From Saprospiraceae bacterium (GTDB taxonomy: Bacteria; Bacteroidota; Bacteroidia; Chitinophagales; Saprospiraceae): a stretch of DNA of 64,000 nucleotides. The first letter of the stretch is position 1. The number at the start of each line of letters is the position of its first letter. Both the position numbers and the translations under genes were made by a program. The notes beneath the pieces were generated by a model that saw only the letters and a program-made list of their open reading frames with translations, was not told where the DNA came from and ran no database searches. This document shows positions 1 to 8,977 of the stretch, in pieces. The stretch is from assembly GCA_013001595.1 (NCBI GenBank), contig JABDMH010000042.1:62001-126000 (forward strand), read 5' to 3'.

Positions 1-346
1 CTGTTTGCAGCTACCGATTGAGAATTTGTAAAGATAATTTGATTCAAATAATATTCAAATTAATCACAATTTGAACTTGTACGTGGGCTTCATACTGGTA
101 GCCTAACGACAAGAACCTTGCCAATATTCTTCAGGATTCCAATTTTAAATCAGATATTTTATCGCCTGATTTATAGGTATTGGACCCAAAATTTTGATGC
201 TACCGGCATCCTTCCCAATGTGTTTACAGACTATGGTGCTCAAGATACGCTTCTTTGATAGGGGCAAGCACTTCTTACCTACCTTCAAAGAAGATGCCAT
301 AATTCACTCCTGACCTTAGAAACATGCAAAAAACCCATAAATAGTA
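1..346. other. AT-rich left-edge stretch without a recognised gene
   Basis: No reading frame of useful length or recognisable product is seen on either strand. A 7-bp inverted repeat (AAATCAG...CTGATTT, about 145-171) is present but has no T-run or other sign of function. The stretch is the downstream side of the PorP/SprF gene. Confidence 0.5.
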
Positions 347-1336
347 CTAAAATCTAGGGTTATATATTATGCGCTCAGGCCTACCAATTCCAATTGGTTT
401 CCCCAAATTGTAATGCAATACGATCTCATGCGTACCCTCACTATAATTACTGATCTTGGACAGGGTGATATCATATGCATAGCTTACTGACAACTTGCTA
501 CTCAATCTTGCTCCAACAAACATAGCCAAGGCATCAATCGTCTGTGCACTATACCCTCGGAATAGCAGCCCACCAAAATATACATCTTGATAATCAGCCC
601 TTACAGACAAATCCACCTGGGTTTGAACCAAGTCAGACTTGATAAAAATTGCCGGATAAAGCTGCACCAGATCATTCAATGGATAGCTGTATTCCACAAA
701 AGCATTGAACGTTCGCTTGAGACTAAAGGTGGTTTCTTCAGTATTGTTTAGGGTGATCTTGTTTCCCAAAAACTGATCAATTGAAATACCGGCTTCGAAA
801 TAGTCGTTGGCAAAGTAAACTCCAAAGTTCGTAGATGGTCCTAGACCGGCACCCCTTGTATCTGATAAGATCGGATCGTTGTGCACTATGGTAAATCCTT
901 CATAGATACCTTCTGGTGCTCTGAGCTTACTTCCATCCAGTCTCTTTTGTGCTAAGCCCAAGCTAAGACCGAAGGAAAACAGACCAATACTACTTTCGTA
1001 TACATAATTGTACGAGGCTTCAAACCCGGTCGTTTCCTCTTCTGCAATAGCATCATTAAATATTTGAAATCCCACTCCCCCTCCAGCTATGTATAGGGGC
1101 ATGTGCGCAGTAATGCTTTGAAATTTTGGACTGCCAGGAAAAGTCTCCCACTGAGATTTTATGGCGCCCGTTATACTTAGCGAAGCATCCATACCACCAT
1201 AACCTGGATTATCCCGGTATTTGTCCAGCATGGTCAGGGTGTACTGTGGGACCTGTTGAGCAAAAGCCACCCCAACTCCAATTGTGAGTAATACAAAGAG
1301 AAATTGCTGGCGAAGTGAATTGAGTAGTCTACACAT
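347..1336 (-). CDS. PorP/SprF family type IX secretion membrane protein
   Basis: This 329-residue outer-membrane protein resembles the PorP/SprF family, which accompanies T9SS and gliding adhesins and is thought to anchor or help display cell-surface substrates. Residues 1-26 form a signal peptide ending FAQ. The mature start with QxPxY..L, an early NPGYGG segment and alternating beta-strands up to a terminal NPRF are typical of the family, as is the length. The ATG at 1336 directly starts the signal peptide. It stands alone rather than next to a large adhesin gene, which is common for multicopy PorP/SprF paralogues. Its partner could be a T9SS substrate elsewhere, for example the large proteins at 27.5-37.7 kb, but nothing here proves it. 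Confidence 0.85.
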   Translation of the reverse strand: MCRLLNSLRQQFLFVLLTIGVGVAFAQQVPQYTLTMLDKYRDNPGYGGMDASLSITGAIKSQWETFPGSPKFQSITAHMPLYIAGGGVGFQIFNDAIAEEETTGFEASYNYVYESSIGLFSFGLSLGLAQKRLDGSKLRAPEGIYEGFTIVHNDPILSDTRGAGLGPSTNFGVYFANDYFEAGISIDQFLGNKITLNNTEETTFSLKRTFNAFVEYSYPLNDLVQLYPAIFIKSDLVQTQVDLSVRADYQDVYFGGLLFRGYSAQTIDALAMFVGARLSSKLSVSYAYDITLSKISNYSEGTHEIVLHYNLGKPIGIGRPERIIYNPRF

Positions 1337-1496
1337 TCAATATCAATGATCGTCAATTATTGAATCAAAGTCAATAGGCAACTGGTCCTAATCTGCTTAT
1401 TCATACCAATTTTGACTTTGTGCGACATGCAGAGCCACTCTTTTAATATGATCTGCGGCTGGTCTCGCTGATTATTGCCATACCATACCATTAGTA

Positions 1497-2261
1497 TTAC
1501 AAATGGATCTCTAGCCCATCATATGCCAGGAATCTTCCCTCAGGCAGAGTATCCTGGATCTGCCTATGCAGACCCATGTGATGACTCATGTGGGTGAAAT
1601 ACACGGAGTTAACATCTAAGGAGTCTGTTAGTTCTAGTGCTTGTGCAAGGTTAAAATGTGAATGATGAGTCTTATGGTGCAAGGCATTTAAAACCAGCAC
1701 CTTACTTCCCTTGATGACCTCTAGGCTTTTAGGGGGAATATGATTTGCATCTGTGACATAACTTACATCTCCTATGCGAAATGCCAAGACATCGAGATTG
1801 CCATGGTGGACTAAAAAAGTCTGGACCTCAATTCCTGCCAGGATTATCGATTGATATGCATTGAGCTCATTAAGTACCACCGTAGGTGCTCCTGGATATG
1901 ACTCATTTGCGAATATGTAAGCAAACCTCCTTTTAACATCATTTAATACCCTTGCTAAGCCATATACCTGCATGGGTTCTTTTTGTAAGAAATTAAATGG
2001 TCGCACATCATCCAAGCCTGCGATGTGATCATTGTGTTCATGAGTCAGCAGGATCGCCGAAAGACTGCGGATGTTGACGGCCAGCATCTGATGACGGAAA
2101 TCAGGACCTACATCTATAGCCAAAGAAGTATCTTCAGACTGGATCACTGCAGCTGTCCTTGAGCGTTGGTCACGGGTATCTTGAGAAGTGCAGGTCTGAC
2201 AAGTACAACCAATAACTGGAATACCTTGAGAAGTGCCGGTACCAGTGAATATAAATCTCAA
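1497..2261 (-). CDS. MBL-fold metallo-hydrolase (PhnP-like)
   Basis: A 254-residue metallo-beta-lactamase fold hydrolase related to PhnP/RNase Z-like phosphodiesterases. The metal motif HEHNDH (about residue 75), the later VHHG, TDANH and a final MSHHMG histidine supply two metal sites. An N-terminal CTCQTC motif resembles the structural Cys cluster of PhnP. No phosphonate genes lie near, so the substrate (cyclic phosphodiester or nucleotide) is unknown. Its ATG overlaps the stop of the upstream small gene by four bases (ATGA), so the two are probably translationally coupled. Confidence 0.85.
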   Translation of the reverse strand: MRFIFTGTGTSQGIPVIGCTCQTCTSQDTRDQRSRTAAVIQSEDTSLAIDVGPDFRHQMLAVNIRSLSAILLTHEHNDHIAGLDDVRPFNFLQKEPMQVYGLARVLNDVKRRFAYIFANESYPGAPTVVLNELNAYQSIILAGIEVQTFLVHHGNLDVLAFRIGDVSYVTDANHIPPKSLEVIKGSKVLVLNALHHKTHHSHFNLAQALELTDSLDVNSVYFTHMSHHMGLHRQIQDTLPEGRFLAYDGLEIHL

Positions 2262-2545
2262 TGGCTGGGTAGCTGCACTGGTGCTTTCTCAAAATCGAGC
2301 TTATGCAGCACCTTCTGAGCTGATTCATCCAGCTGACCAATCTCGAATTCCAGATTGCGTAGGATTTCGATGAGCGTACTGACTCTTCCCTCGATATCAA
2401 AAAACTTGTTGATCACGGCTATTTTCCGATCTTCCACAATGCAGTATCCAGAGTGGAAGTTGCCTTTCTCATATCTTACCTTATATTCGAGTTGCTCAAA
2501 GACATGCTCAAGTTTATGCAATGTCGTTTTTGTATACTTACTCAT
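2258..2545 (-). CDS. Conserved small hypothetical protein upstream of MBL hydrolase
   Basis: A 95-residue soluble protein that I do not recognise by function. The N-terminal half is a charged amphipathic helix (LEHVFEQLEYKVRYEKGNF) and the middle reads CIVEDRKIAVINKFFDIEGR, a small alpha/beta pattern, with a Gln/Glu-rich end. The ATG at 2545 is preferred over a GTG-like extension because GGGAGAG lies 5 bases upstream and a perfect TAnnTTTG box lies further up. The coupled MBL gene suggests a shared pathway. Low-complexity or transferred features are absent. Confidence 0.75.
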   Translation of the reverse strand: MSKYTKTTLHKLEHVFEQLEYKVRYEKGNFHSGYCIVEDRKIAVINKFFDIEGRVSTLIEILRNLEFEIGQLDESAQKVLHKLDFEKAPVQLPSH

Positions 2546-2570
2546 ATTTCTCTCCCTTATGCATCGCAAA

Positions 2571-2578
2571 CAAAGGTA
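2571..2578 (-). promoter_or_regulatory. Bacteroidota -7 box for small gene + MBL hydrolase
   Basis: TACCTTTG on the minus strand, 25 bases before the ATG at 2545. It fits TAnnTTTG exactly; no clear -33 TTG at the usual spacing is seen. Confidence 0.6.
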
Positions 2579-2605
2579 ACAATCACTGAAGGATCCATTA
2601 GATAT

Positions 2606-3199
2606 ATGCGAAGAATATATATACTTAGTCTGATCTTAGTCTCTAGCTGCTCGATCGCTACCGGGCAAACTTTTCGGGCAGCTATCGTGGGAGGGCTCAA
2701 TGCCTCACAGATCAATGGTGATCTTATTGCAGGTTTTGACAAACTTGGCATCCATGGAGGATTAAAGGTTGTTGCAGATCTGCGTGATAGATTGGAAGGC
2801 AGCATCGAATTACTATACTCCGAGAGAGGTAGTCGGGCCTCCGGCCGATTTGTGGATCCCTTCTCAATTCGGATCAACTACGTAGAAATACCATTGACAA
2901 TAGCTTATAAAGACTGGATACGAGAAGATCACTACCGATTGCGGTTTGAAGGAGGATTATCAATTGGCAGATTATTGAAGGCAGAGCAAGAGGATGTGAC
3001 TGGGACTAGGGTACTGGATGAATATCAGGATACCGATATTTCATGGTTGGTAGGTGCCACTTTCTTCACTAATGAAGACCTAGCCTTTTCTGCACGTTAT
3101 AGCCAATCCATTAACTTTCTCTTGTCTCAAAATTTACCCACTGGTTTCACCAGAATGCGTGGTTTCTTTTTGACATTTAGGATAATGTATTTCCTGTGA
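2606..3199 (+). CDS. PorT-like outer-membrane beta-barrel protein
   Basis: A 197-residue protein with a signal peptide (to about residue 20, SIATGQ) followed by alternating beta-strands of an eight-stranded OmpA/PorT-type barrel, for example RLEGSIELLYSERGSR and INYVEIPLTIAYKDW, ending in an aromatic strand (FRIMYFL). These proteins sit in the outer membrane; most have no assigned role. The ATG at 2606 is chosen because it starts the signal peptide; an in-frame extension to 2453 would overlap the divergent gene. Its stop codon shares a base with the start of the ppx gene (TGATG), so the two are cotranscribed. Confidence 0.8.
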   Translation: MRRIYILSLILVSSCSIATGQTFRAAIVGGLNASQINGDLIAGFDKLGIHGGLKVVADLRDRLEGSIELLYSERGSRASGRFVDPFSIRINYVEIPLTIAYKDWIREDHYRLRFEGGLSIGRLLKAEQEDVTGTRVLDEYQDTDISWLVGATFFTNEDLAFSARYSQSINFLLSQNLPTGFTRMRGFFLTFRIMYFL

Positions 3200-4119
3200 T
3201 GGCCCAAAAAGAGATAGCTGTGATCGACCTAGGGACCAATACCTTCCATCTGGTCATTGCCAGTCTACAACAAGATGGTACATTTGATATTCTGGTTCGA
3301 AAAAGGATCTTTGTCAAGCTTGCAAACGAAGGAATAAACACCTTGGGCAAAGCTTCAATGGATCGTGGAATGCAAGCCCTAGGAATCTTCGTCAATCTTC
3401 TTGAGGAACGCGGCATTTCATCTAAAGAAGTGGTGGCTGTGGGAACAGCAGCTCTACGCACAGCCAACAATGGCTCTGCGTTTCTCAACAGGATTAGATC
3501 TAAATTTGGCCTGGAGATAGATATTATTGACGGCTTAAAGGAAGCAGCGTTAATCTATAAAGGTGTTCGTCAAATATGGAATCCCGCTGACTTTCCGGTA
3601 CTGATCATGGATATAGGCGGTGGAAGCGTTGAATTCATCATTGCCAATCAAGAAAAAGTCCTTTGGTCACGGAGCTACCCGATTGGCGTATCCATACTAT
3701 ATAGGACTTTTCATCATGCCGATCCCATATCACCGCAAGAATCCGAAAAGCTGCACAAATTCTTGTGTAATGAACTTCGCAACCTCAGTATGGCCCTTGA
3801 GACTTTTCATCCTCGCACCATGATCGGAGCATCGGGTACTTTTGATGTGTTGGCCGATTTACTTGATGTGAGTCCAGGGCAGCTCTACGCCGAGGTTGCT
3901 AGCAGTTCTGTGATTCCGGTGCTGGAACCTCTGACGAAAATGACAGTTGCCGAACGAAGTGCCCACCCACAGATTCCCGAAACACGTGTAGACATGATCG
4001 TGGTCGCTGTTTGCTTGCTGATCAACGTGATACGCTTGGGAGACTTTCACACGATTGGCATTAGTAGATATGCTTTAAAAGAAGGTGCCATTGCTGAGCA
4101 ATGGGAACAGGTGAGTTAA
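3199..4119 (+). CDS. ppx: Ppx/GppA exopolyphosphatase-family phosphatase
   Basis: A 306-residue member of the ASKHA-fold Ppx/GppA family, which removes terminal phosphate from polyphosphate or converts pppGpp to ppGpp. Visible motifs are the phosphate-1 loop DLGTNTFHLVIA near the N-terminus, GTAALRTANN (about residues 82-91) and the phosphate-2 loop MDIGGGSVEF (about 137). The length matches the short two-domain form without an HD domain, so polyphosphate or pppGpp activity cannot be told apart. A GTG at 3196 is a possible alternative start; ATG 3199 overlaps the preceding stop by one base and is preferred. Confidence 0.85.
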   Translation: MAQKEIAVIDLGTNTFHLVIASLQQDGTFDILVRKRIFVKLANEGINTLGKASMDRGMQALGIFVNLLEERGISSKEVVAVGTAALRTANNGSAFLNRIRSKFGLEIDIIDGLKEAALIYKGVRQIWNPADFPVLIMDIGGGSVEFIIANQEKVLWSRSYPIGVSILYRTFHHADPISPQESEKLHKFLCNELRNLSMALETFHPRTMIGASGTFDVLADLLDVSPGQLYAEVASSSVIPVLEPLTKMTVAERSAHPQIPETRVDMIVVAVCLLINVIRLGDFHTIGISRYALKEGAIAEQWEQVS

Positions 4120-4165
4120 AGCTGTCATTCTTATTCCTTAATTTTCAACCTAGCTTCGAGGACAT

Positions 4166-5653
4166 ATGGAAGAACTTTGGGAATTATTTCAACAAGTTTG
4201 GGCCATTCGTGCTTTAGTGGCATCGATCTTAGTCGGTATCATGTGTGGTATTTTAGGCTGCTTTATTGTATTGCGCAATATGGCGCTCATAGGTGACGCA
4301 CTTTCACATGCCATTCTTCCAGGAATTGTCGTTGCCTTTATTCTTTTCGGTTACTCAACCATAGGCTTTTTTGTGGGATCGGTATTTGCCGGCTTATTGA
4401 CAGCTGTAGGCATCACTTGGATACAGCAAAAGATAAAAACGAAAAATGACGCTGCAATCGGGATTGTTTTTACAGCTATGTTTTCGCTTGGTGTCATAGG
4501 GATTTCTTGGATAAGTAAAGGTCAGGGCGTTCATCTTGACCTAAAAGACTTCTTGTTTGGAAACGTACTTGGAGTCTCAGATGAAGATTTGTATTTGACC
4601 TTCGGAATCACCCTCTATGTGATCGCTAGTGTAATTGTATTCTATAGGTACCTCTTTTTGAGCACATTCCAGCCGGTGATTGCAGAAACGATGGGCATAT
4701 CAACCACCTTAATTCACTATTTTATAATGCTACTTCTGTCTTTTGCCGTGGTAGCATCCTTGCGCACGGTAGGGGTGATTCTGGTTGTAGCCATGCTGAT
4801 TACACCCGCCTCCACTGCACTGCTCCTCTCGGATCGACTAAAAAAAGTGGTGATACTCGCTGCAGCCATTGGCATGCTATCTGCTTTTTTAGGACTGGTT
4901 GCAGCCATCGTATTGGATACTACACCGGGACCTGCCATCGCTGTGGTCGCCACTTTGATTTACTTGATCGCAGCATTATTGTCTCCAAGCAAAGGGATCA
5001 TCTTTAGGTTCTTTCAGAAGCGAAAACAAGAAAAAAGAGTGCGGCAGGAGGACATATTGAAACAAGCTTTTCGACTTCAAAAAGCCGGAGCCTTAAGCAT
5101 GGACAAACTCTTGGATAGCATGGCGATTACTGGCGGTGACCTAGGGGCTTTTTTAAAAAAAATGGGAACAAGGGGGCTGGTCAAGATCAAGGGTCGAACG
5201 ATTGAACTGACCCAAGTGGGTGAGGATGAAGCAAGAAGGTTGGTGCGGGCACATCGTCTATGGGAAACCTACTTGGTCGACCAACTAGGGCTCGACGAAG
5301 GACAAATTCATGCCGAGGCAGAAAAGTACGAACACTTACTCACAGACGAAATCCTGGACGAAGTAGATAGAGAGCTGGGATTCCCTACGATTGATCCCCA
5401 TGGCTCCCCCATACCTTCCAAAGCCGGATCGCCCAAATCTTCACTCTGGCAAGTAGAAATCGGACAGAAAGTCAGCATTGCTCAGAAACAACCAAATCAA
5501 TTGATAGCGGCTGACTTATGGAAGTTGGGACTGTTGCCAGGCACGAAAGTACAAGTCAACCAAAAGACTCAAGACACTGTATCACTTGATACTTCAGGAA
5601 ATACCATTGCCATACGTAAGGAGTTGGCCGAGAAAATCAATACCAGCAATTGA
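4166..5653 (+). CDS. Metal ABC permease (ABC-3 family) fused to DtxR-like regulator
   Basis: The 495-residue protein joins a membrane part (residues 1 to about 280, eight or nine hydrophobic segments, with the family signature GDALSHAILPG near residue 43) to a cytosolic part. The first belongs to the ZnuB/MntB/TroC permeases of Mn/Zn/Fe importers. The second has a winged-helix segment (about 295-355, LSMDKLLDSMAITGGDL), a DtxR dimerisation/metal segment (about 360-415, RRLVRAHRLWETYLVDQLG) and an FeoA/SH3-like end (about 430-495). No ATPase or binding-protein gene is adjacent. GAGG lies before the ATG. The fusion suggests metal sensing coupled directly to transport, an inference. Confidence 0.85.
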   Translation: MEELWELFQQVWAIRALVASILVGIMCGILGCFIVLRNMALIGDALSHAILPGIVVAFILFGYSTIGFFVGSVFAGLLTAVGITWIQQKIKTKNDAAIGIVFTAMFSLGVIGISWISKGQGVHLDLKDFLFGNVLGVSDEDLYLTFGITLYVIASVIVFYRYLFLSTFQPVIAETMGISTTLIHYFIMLLLSFAVVASLRTVGVILVVAMLITPASTALLLSDRLKKVVILAAAIGMLSAFLGLVAAIVLDTTPGPAIAVVATLIYLIAALLSPSKGIIFRFFQKRKQEKRVRQEDILKQAFRLQKAGALSMDKLLDSMAITGGDLGAFLKKMGTRGLVKIKGRTIELTQVGEDEARRLVRAHRLWETYLVDQLGLDEGQIHAEAEKYEHLLTDEILDEVDRELGFPTIDPHGSPIPSKAGSPKSSLWQVEIGQKVSIAQKQPNQLIAADLWKLGLLPGTKVQVNQKTQDTVSLDTSGNTIAIRKELAEKINTSN

Positions 5654-5681
5654 TCTGCGTATCGAAGCCAAAAATGAGCTG

Positions 5682-6056
5682 CTATTCATCCTCTGATCCA
5701 TCAGCCTGCGATTCATTGATCTTATCGAAGAGTGCATTGAGTTTGTACATTTCGTCCAAGGTCTCATCGATGTACATTGCGAACTCAGGAATTCGCCTCA
5801 CATGTTTACGTATACGCTGTCCAAACAACTGCTTTAGACGATGGTGTTGTTCCTCCAGTTTTAGCAACACTGCCTGCTTGTTGTCTGTGTTATAAATACT
5901 TAGATAAATCTTAGCTTGACTAAGATCAGGCGTAACTTGAACATTAGTGACGGTCACCAGAGCATCTTCGTAAATGTACCTACCTTCAAGTTGTAGCACC
6001 GCACTAAAGTGCCTTTTTAATGTCTGAGAAACTTGTCTTTGCCGCTTAGATTCCAT
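5682..6056 (-). CDS. rbfA: Ribosome-binding factor A
   Basis: RbfA binds the immature 30S subunit near helix 1 of 16S rRNA and is needed for late maturation and cold growth. The 124-residue protein has the typical KH-like fold: N-terminal basic helix (SKRQRQVSQTLKRHFSAVL), YEDALVTVTNVQVTPDLSQAKIY strands, and the RIRKHVRRIPEFAMYIDETLDE segment ending in an acidic tail. It lies convergent to the metal permease gene, 28 bases apart, and is not in the rimP-nusA-infB operon found at 54-59 kb, where many bacteria keep it. Confidence 0.93.
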   Translation of the reverse strand: MESKRQRQVSQTLKRHFSAVLQLEGRYIYEDALVTVTNVQVTPDLSQAKIYLSIYNTDNKQAVLLKLEEQHHRLKQLFGQRIRKHVRRIPEFAMYIDETLDEMYKLNALFDKINESQADGSEDE

Positions 6057-6063
6057 AGCGCTA

Positions 6064-6071
6064 CAAATATA
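6064..6071 (-). promoter_or_regulatory. -7 box for rbfA, very close to ATG
   Basis: TATATTTG on the minus strand ends 7 bases before the rbfA ATG, so the transcript would have almost no 5' leader. Confidence 0.6.
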
Positions 6072-6194
6072 GAGCTTTATCCACCCCCTTATAAAACAAG
6101 CAATAATAGCATTCTACTATATCATCTTGATGAAGTGCCATCAATAATCCAGGCATCTCTACAAGCAGTTCGTAGATTTGTATCTCAAACAAGA

Positions 6195-8312
6195 ATGCAA
6201 TTGGCCACATCATTCATAGATCAGGAGCTGACCTACATCAAAGGCGTAGGACCATCTAGAAGCGAACTCCTCAAGAATGAGCTGTCCATAGTATCCATTA
6301 GAGATATCTTAGTTGATTATCCAACCAGGTATGAAGATCGCACTCAATTTCAGTTGATCAAAGACATCAGGACCGGAAATGATGTAGTGCAGATTAGAGG
6401 TGTTATCACCAGCTTGGCCACAGTGGGCACCGGGAGGAAGAAGAGACTCGTAGGCCATTTTAAGGATAAAAGTGGAAGTGTTGAATTGGTGTGGTTTCGC
6501 AGTATTCGCTGGTTACAAGAAAATCTAGAGACTCACAAGCCGTATATCGTCTTTGGGAGGGTGAGTAAATTTGGCCGCAGGCTGTCCATAGCTCATCCCG
6601 AGTTAGAACTTGTGACGCAGCAAAAACTTAAATCGACTGCCACTTTTGTACCCATTTATCGCAGTACAGAACGCTTAGGTGCTTCAGGGTTGGATAGTAA
6701 GGGCCGAAGAAAAATTGTTCGTACCATCCTGGCGCAATTGAAGGATGAAGATTTACCAGAACATATGCCTGAATATCTGGTAAAAAAACTACACTTCCCC
6801 TCTTATAAGGATGCCCTGCACTACATTCACTTTCCTCCCGATAATGAAGCCTTACGAAAAGCCGAACAACGATTAAAGTTTGAGGAACTCTTTCTCATTC
6901 AGCTTACCATTGTCAAACAATATGTGACCCGCCGTAAGCTTCTCAAGGGGCATCTTTTTCCCGAAATCGGCGATTATTTCAATGACTTTTATGCAAACCA
7001 TTTGCCTTTTTCGCTCACTGGCGCCCAAAAGCGTGTGCTGAAGGAAATCAGAAGAGACTTCAAGAGTGGTCAACAAATGAATAGGCTGCTCCAGGGCGAT
7101 GTGGGGAGTGGGAAAACCATAGTCGCTTTAATGAGTATGCTGATGGCCCTTGATAATGGATTCCAGGCATGCTTGATGGCACCTACGGAAATCTTGGCCC
7201 AGCAGCATATGGCAGGAATCTGCGAACTCTTAGCCAAGACCAAAATCAGGGTTGCCATCCTAACGGGTTCTATAAAAGGAAAAACCCGGCAAGAAGTCCT
7301 GAAGTTATTGCGATTGGGTGAAATTCATTTCTTGGTCGGTACGCACGCTTTAATTGAAGAACACGTACAATTTAAGCACTTGGGCTTGGCCATCATCGAC
7401 GAACAACATCGCTTTGGCGTAGCTCAACGTGCTAAACTGTGGGAAAAGGGAAAGAGCAAGCCACCGCACATTCTAGTAATGACTGCTACACCCATACCTC
7501 GCACCTTACATATGACTTTATACGGAGACCTGGATGTATCCGCATTGGATGAGCTTCCTCCCGGTCGGAAGCCCGTTAAAACGCAACATAAAACGGAGTA
7601 TCACCGTCCAGCAGTTTACAAATTCGTCAAGGAGCAAATAGCTGCTGGCCGTCAGATCTATATCGTCTATCCACTCATCGAAGAATCTGAGCATCTTGAT
7701 CTGGAAAATCTAGATAGCGGATATGAACGCTTGCTCGCAGACTTCCCTCCTCCTAGCTATCAGATAAGTGTAGTGCATGGTCGAATGAAACAGGAGCAAA
7801 AGGATTTTGAAATGCAACGGTTCGTATCTGGAAAAACGCATCTCATGGTTGCTACTACGGTCATCGAAGTAGGGGTTAATGTACCAAACGCTTCAGTGAT
7901 GATCATAGAGAATAGCGAGCGCTTTGGGCTATCTCAACTGCATCAACTAAGGGGTCGAGTGGGAAGAGGTGCGGATCAATCCTACTGCATTTTGATGACC
8001 AGTTTTAAATTGACTCATGAGGCTAAAGAACGAATCAATACTATGGTCTCTACCAACGATGGCTTTGAGATCGCCGAAGTAGATCTTAGACTTCGAGGAC
8101 CAGGTAGTATGGCAGGTACCCAGCAAAGTGGGCTGCCTACACTGAAGCTGGCTAATCTAGTCAGAGATAACGTCCTATTGAAGACTGCTCGGGAAATCGC
8201 AATGCGGATTTTGGATAAAGACCCAGATCTTCGATCGGTTCACCACCTCCCGCTTCGCGCATATTTAGAAAAGTACGTAGAAGATGCCAAAGACTGGAGC
8301 AAAATCAGTTAA
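6195..8312 (+). CDS. recG: ATP-dependent DNA helicase RecG
   Basis: RecG remodels stalled replication forks and branch-migrates Holliday junctions. The 705-residue protein has the N-terminal wedge/OB region (about 1-260, LTYIKGVGPSRSELLKNEL at the start), Walker A GDVGSGKT near residue 300, the DEQH box within IIDEQHRFGV near 400, TATPIPRT, and QLRGRVGRG near 583, followed by the RecG C-terminal segment. The length is normal. ATG 6195 is chosen because the open frame upstream to 6033 would run over the 5' end and promoter of the divergent rbfA and lacks similarity to the family. Confidence 0.93.
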   Translation: MQLATSFIDQELTYIKGVGPSRSELLKNELSIVSIRDILVDYPTRYEDRTQFQLIKDIRTGNDVVQIRGVITSLATVGTGRKKRLVGHFKDKSGSVELVWFRSIRWLQENLETHKPYIVFGRVSKFGRRLSIAHPELELVTQQKLKSTATFVPIYRSTERLGASGLDSKGRRKIVRTILAQLKDEDLPEHMPEYLVKKLHFPSYKDALHYIHFPPDNEALRKAEQRLKFEELFLIQLTIVKQYVTRRKLLKGHLFPEIGDYFNDFYANHLPFSLTGAQKRVLKEIRRDFKSGQQMNRLLQGDVGSGKTIVALMSMLMALDNGFQACLMAPTEILAQQHMAGICELLAKTKIRVAILTGSIKGKTRQEVLKLLRLGEIHFLVGTHALIEEHVQFKHLGLAIIDEQHRFGVAQRAKLWEKGKSKPPHILVMTATPIPRTLHMTLYGDLDVSALDELPPGRKPVKTQHKTEYHRPAVYKFVKEQIAAGRQIYIVYPLIEESEHLDLENLDSGYERLLADFPPPSYQISVVHGRMKQEQKDFEMQRFVSGKTHLMVATTVIEVGVNVPNASVMIIENSERFGLSQLHQLRGRVGRGADQSYCILMTSFKLTHEAKERINTMVSTNDGFEIAEVDLRLRGPGSMAGTQQSGLPTLKLANLVRDNVLLKTAREIAMRILDKDPDLRSVHHLPLRAYLEKYVEDAKDWSKIS

Positions 8313-8513
8313 GTATACTAACATTTCAGAGGTTGGTCAACCAATCTAACTCCCAATAGTGCTCAAATCATCATTTCTCCTTTGGAGAAGCTTCTAGTTT
8401 TGTCCCACCAATATTCCAAATCCAAGGTCGCCCCGTCTTGTTTCTCGATTCTTTGGTAGATTTATTTTGCTCTGCAGGAATATTTATCCTTACTTGTTTA
8501 GGAAAATCAGTCC

Positions 8514-8804
8514 ATGAAAAAGAAATATCAAATGACCGGCTGTGCCAAATTCTTTGTAGTCATACTACTTTTGGCACCCTTAGCATATATTGGTGCTTCC
8601 TACTATAATGGTCAGGATGGAATCGAAAATTTGAAATCCCTACTAGGAATTGGGACACAGACTAGCGAGCCTACAGTTCGTAGTCAGGATGATGATGCAG
8701 AAATCGAACTCTCTAATGCCTTGAAGGACGTCAAATATTTCGAAGGTGAAGTAGAAAGGCTGAGAAAGGAATTGGAAGCATGTCAGGAAGCCAGACAGCA
8801 GTGA
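8514..8804 (+). CDS. Small single-pass membrane protein with coiled coil
   Basis: A 96-residue protein of unknown function. Residues 13-30 (FFVVILLLAPLAYIGASY) make one transmembrane helix after a short basic N-terminus; residues 60-92 (ELSNALKDVKYFEGEVERL) have heptad-like charge spacing and probably form a coiled coil outside or inside the membrane. It sits alone between recG and a dehydrogenase gene with about 200 bases on the left. The fit of signal and charge favours a real gene, but no family was recognised. Confidence 0.6.
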   Translation: MKKKYQMTGCAKFFVVILLLAPLAYIGASYYNGQDGIENLKSLLGIGTQTSEPTVRSQDDDAEIELSNALKDVKYFEGEVERLRKELEACQEARQQ

Positions 8805-8977
8805 CCAGTTTTTCGTTTATGAAAAGAATAGGTCTGCACGATCGCACTCCGATCAAATATCTAGAGCTCTTTAATGAGTTCATTGGAAATGACATTCGAG
8901 AATCTTTTTTGCCTGCATAGAACTGACATTAGCTAAAAATTTTACGTTCTTTGCGGCCAATAAAAAATCACAAAGGA

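Noticed and set aside
145-171. Inverted repeat AAATCAG...CTGATTT as a terminator
   Set aside because: AT-rich stem without a following T-run and too far from the gene end to be convincing.
6033-6194. Longer N-terminus for RecG
   Set aside because: It overlaps the divergent rbfA start and promoter and has no family similarity; ATG 6195 gives normal length.
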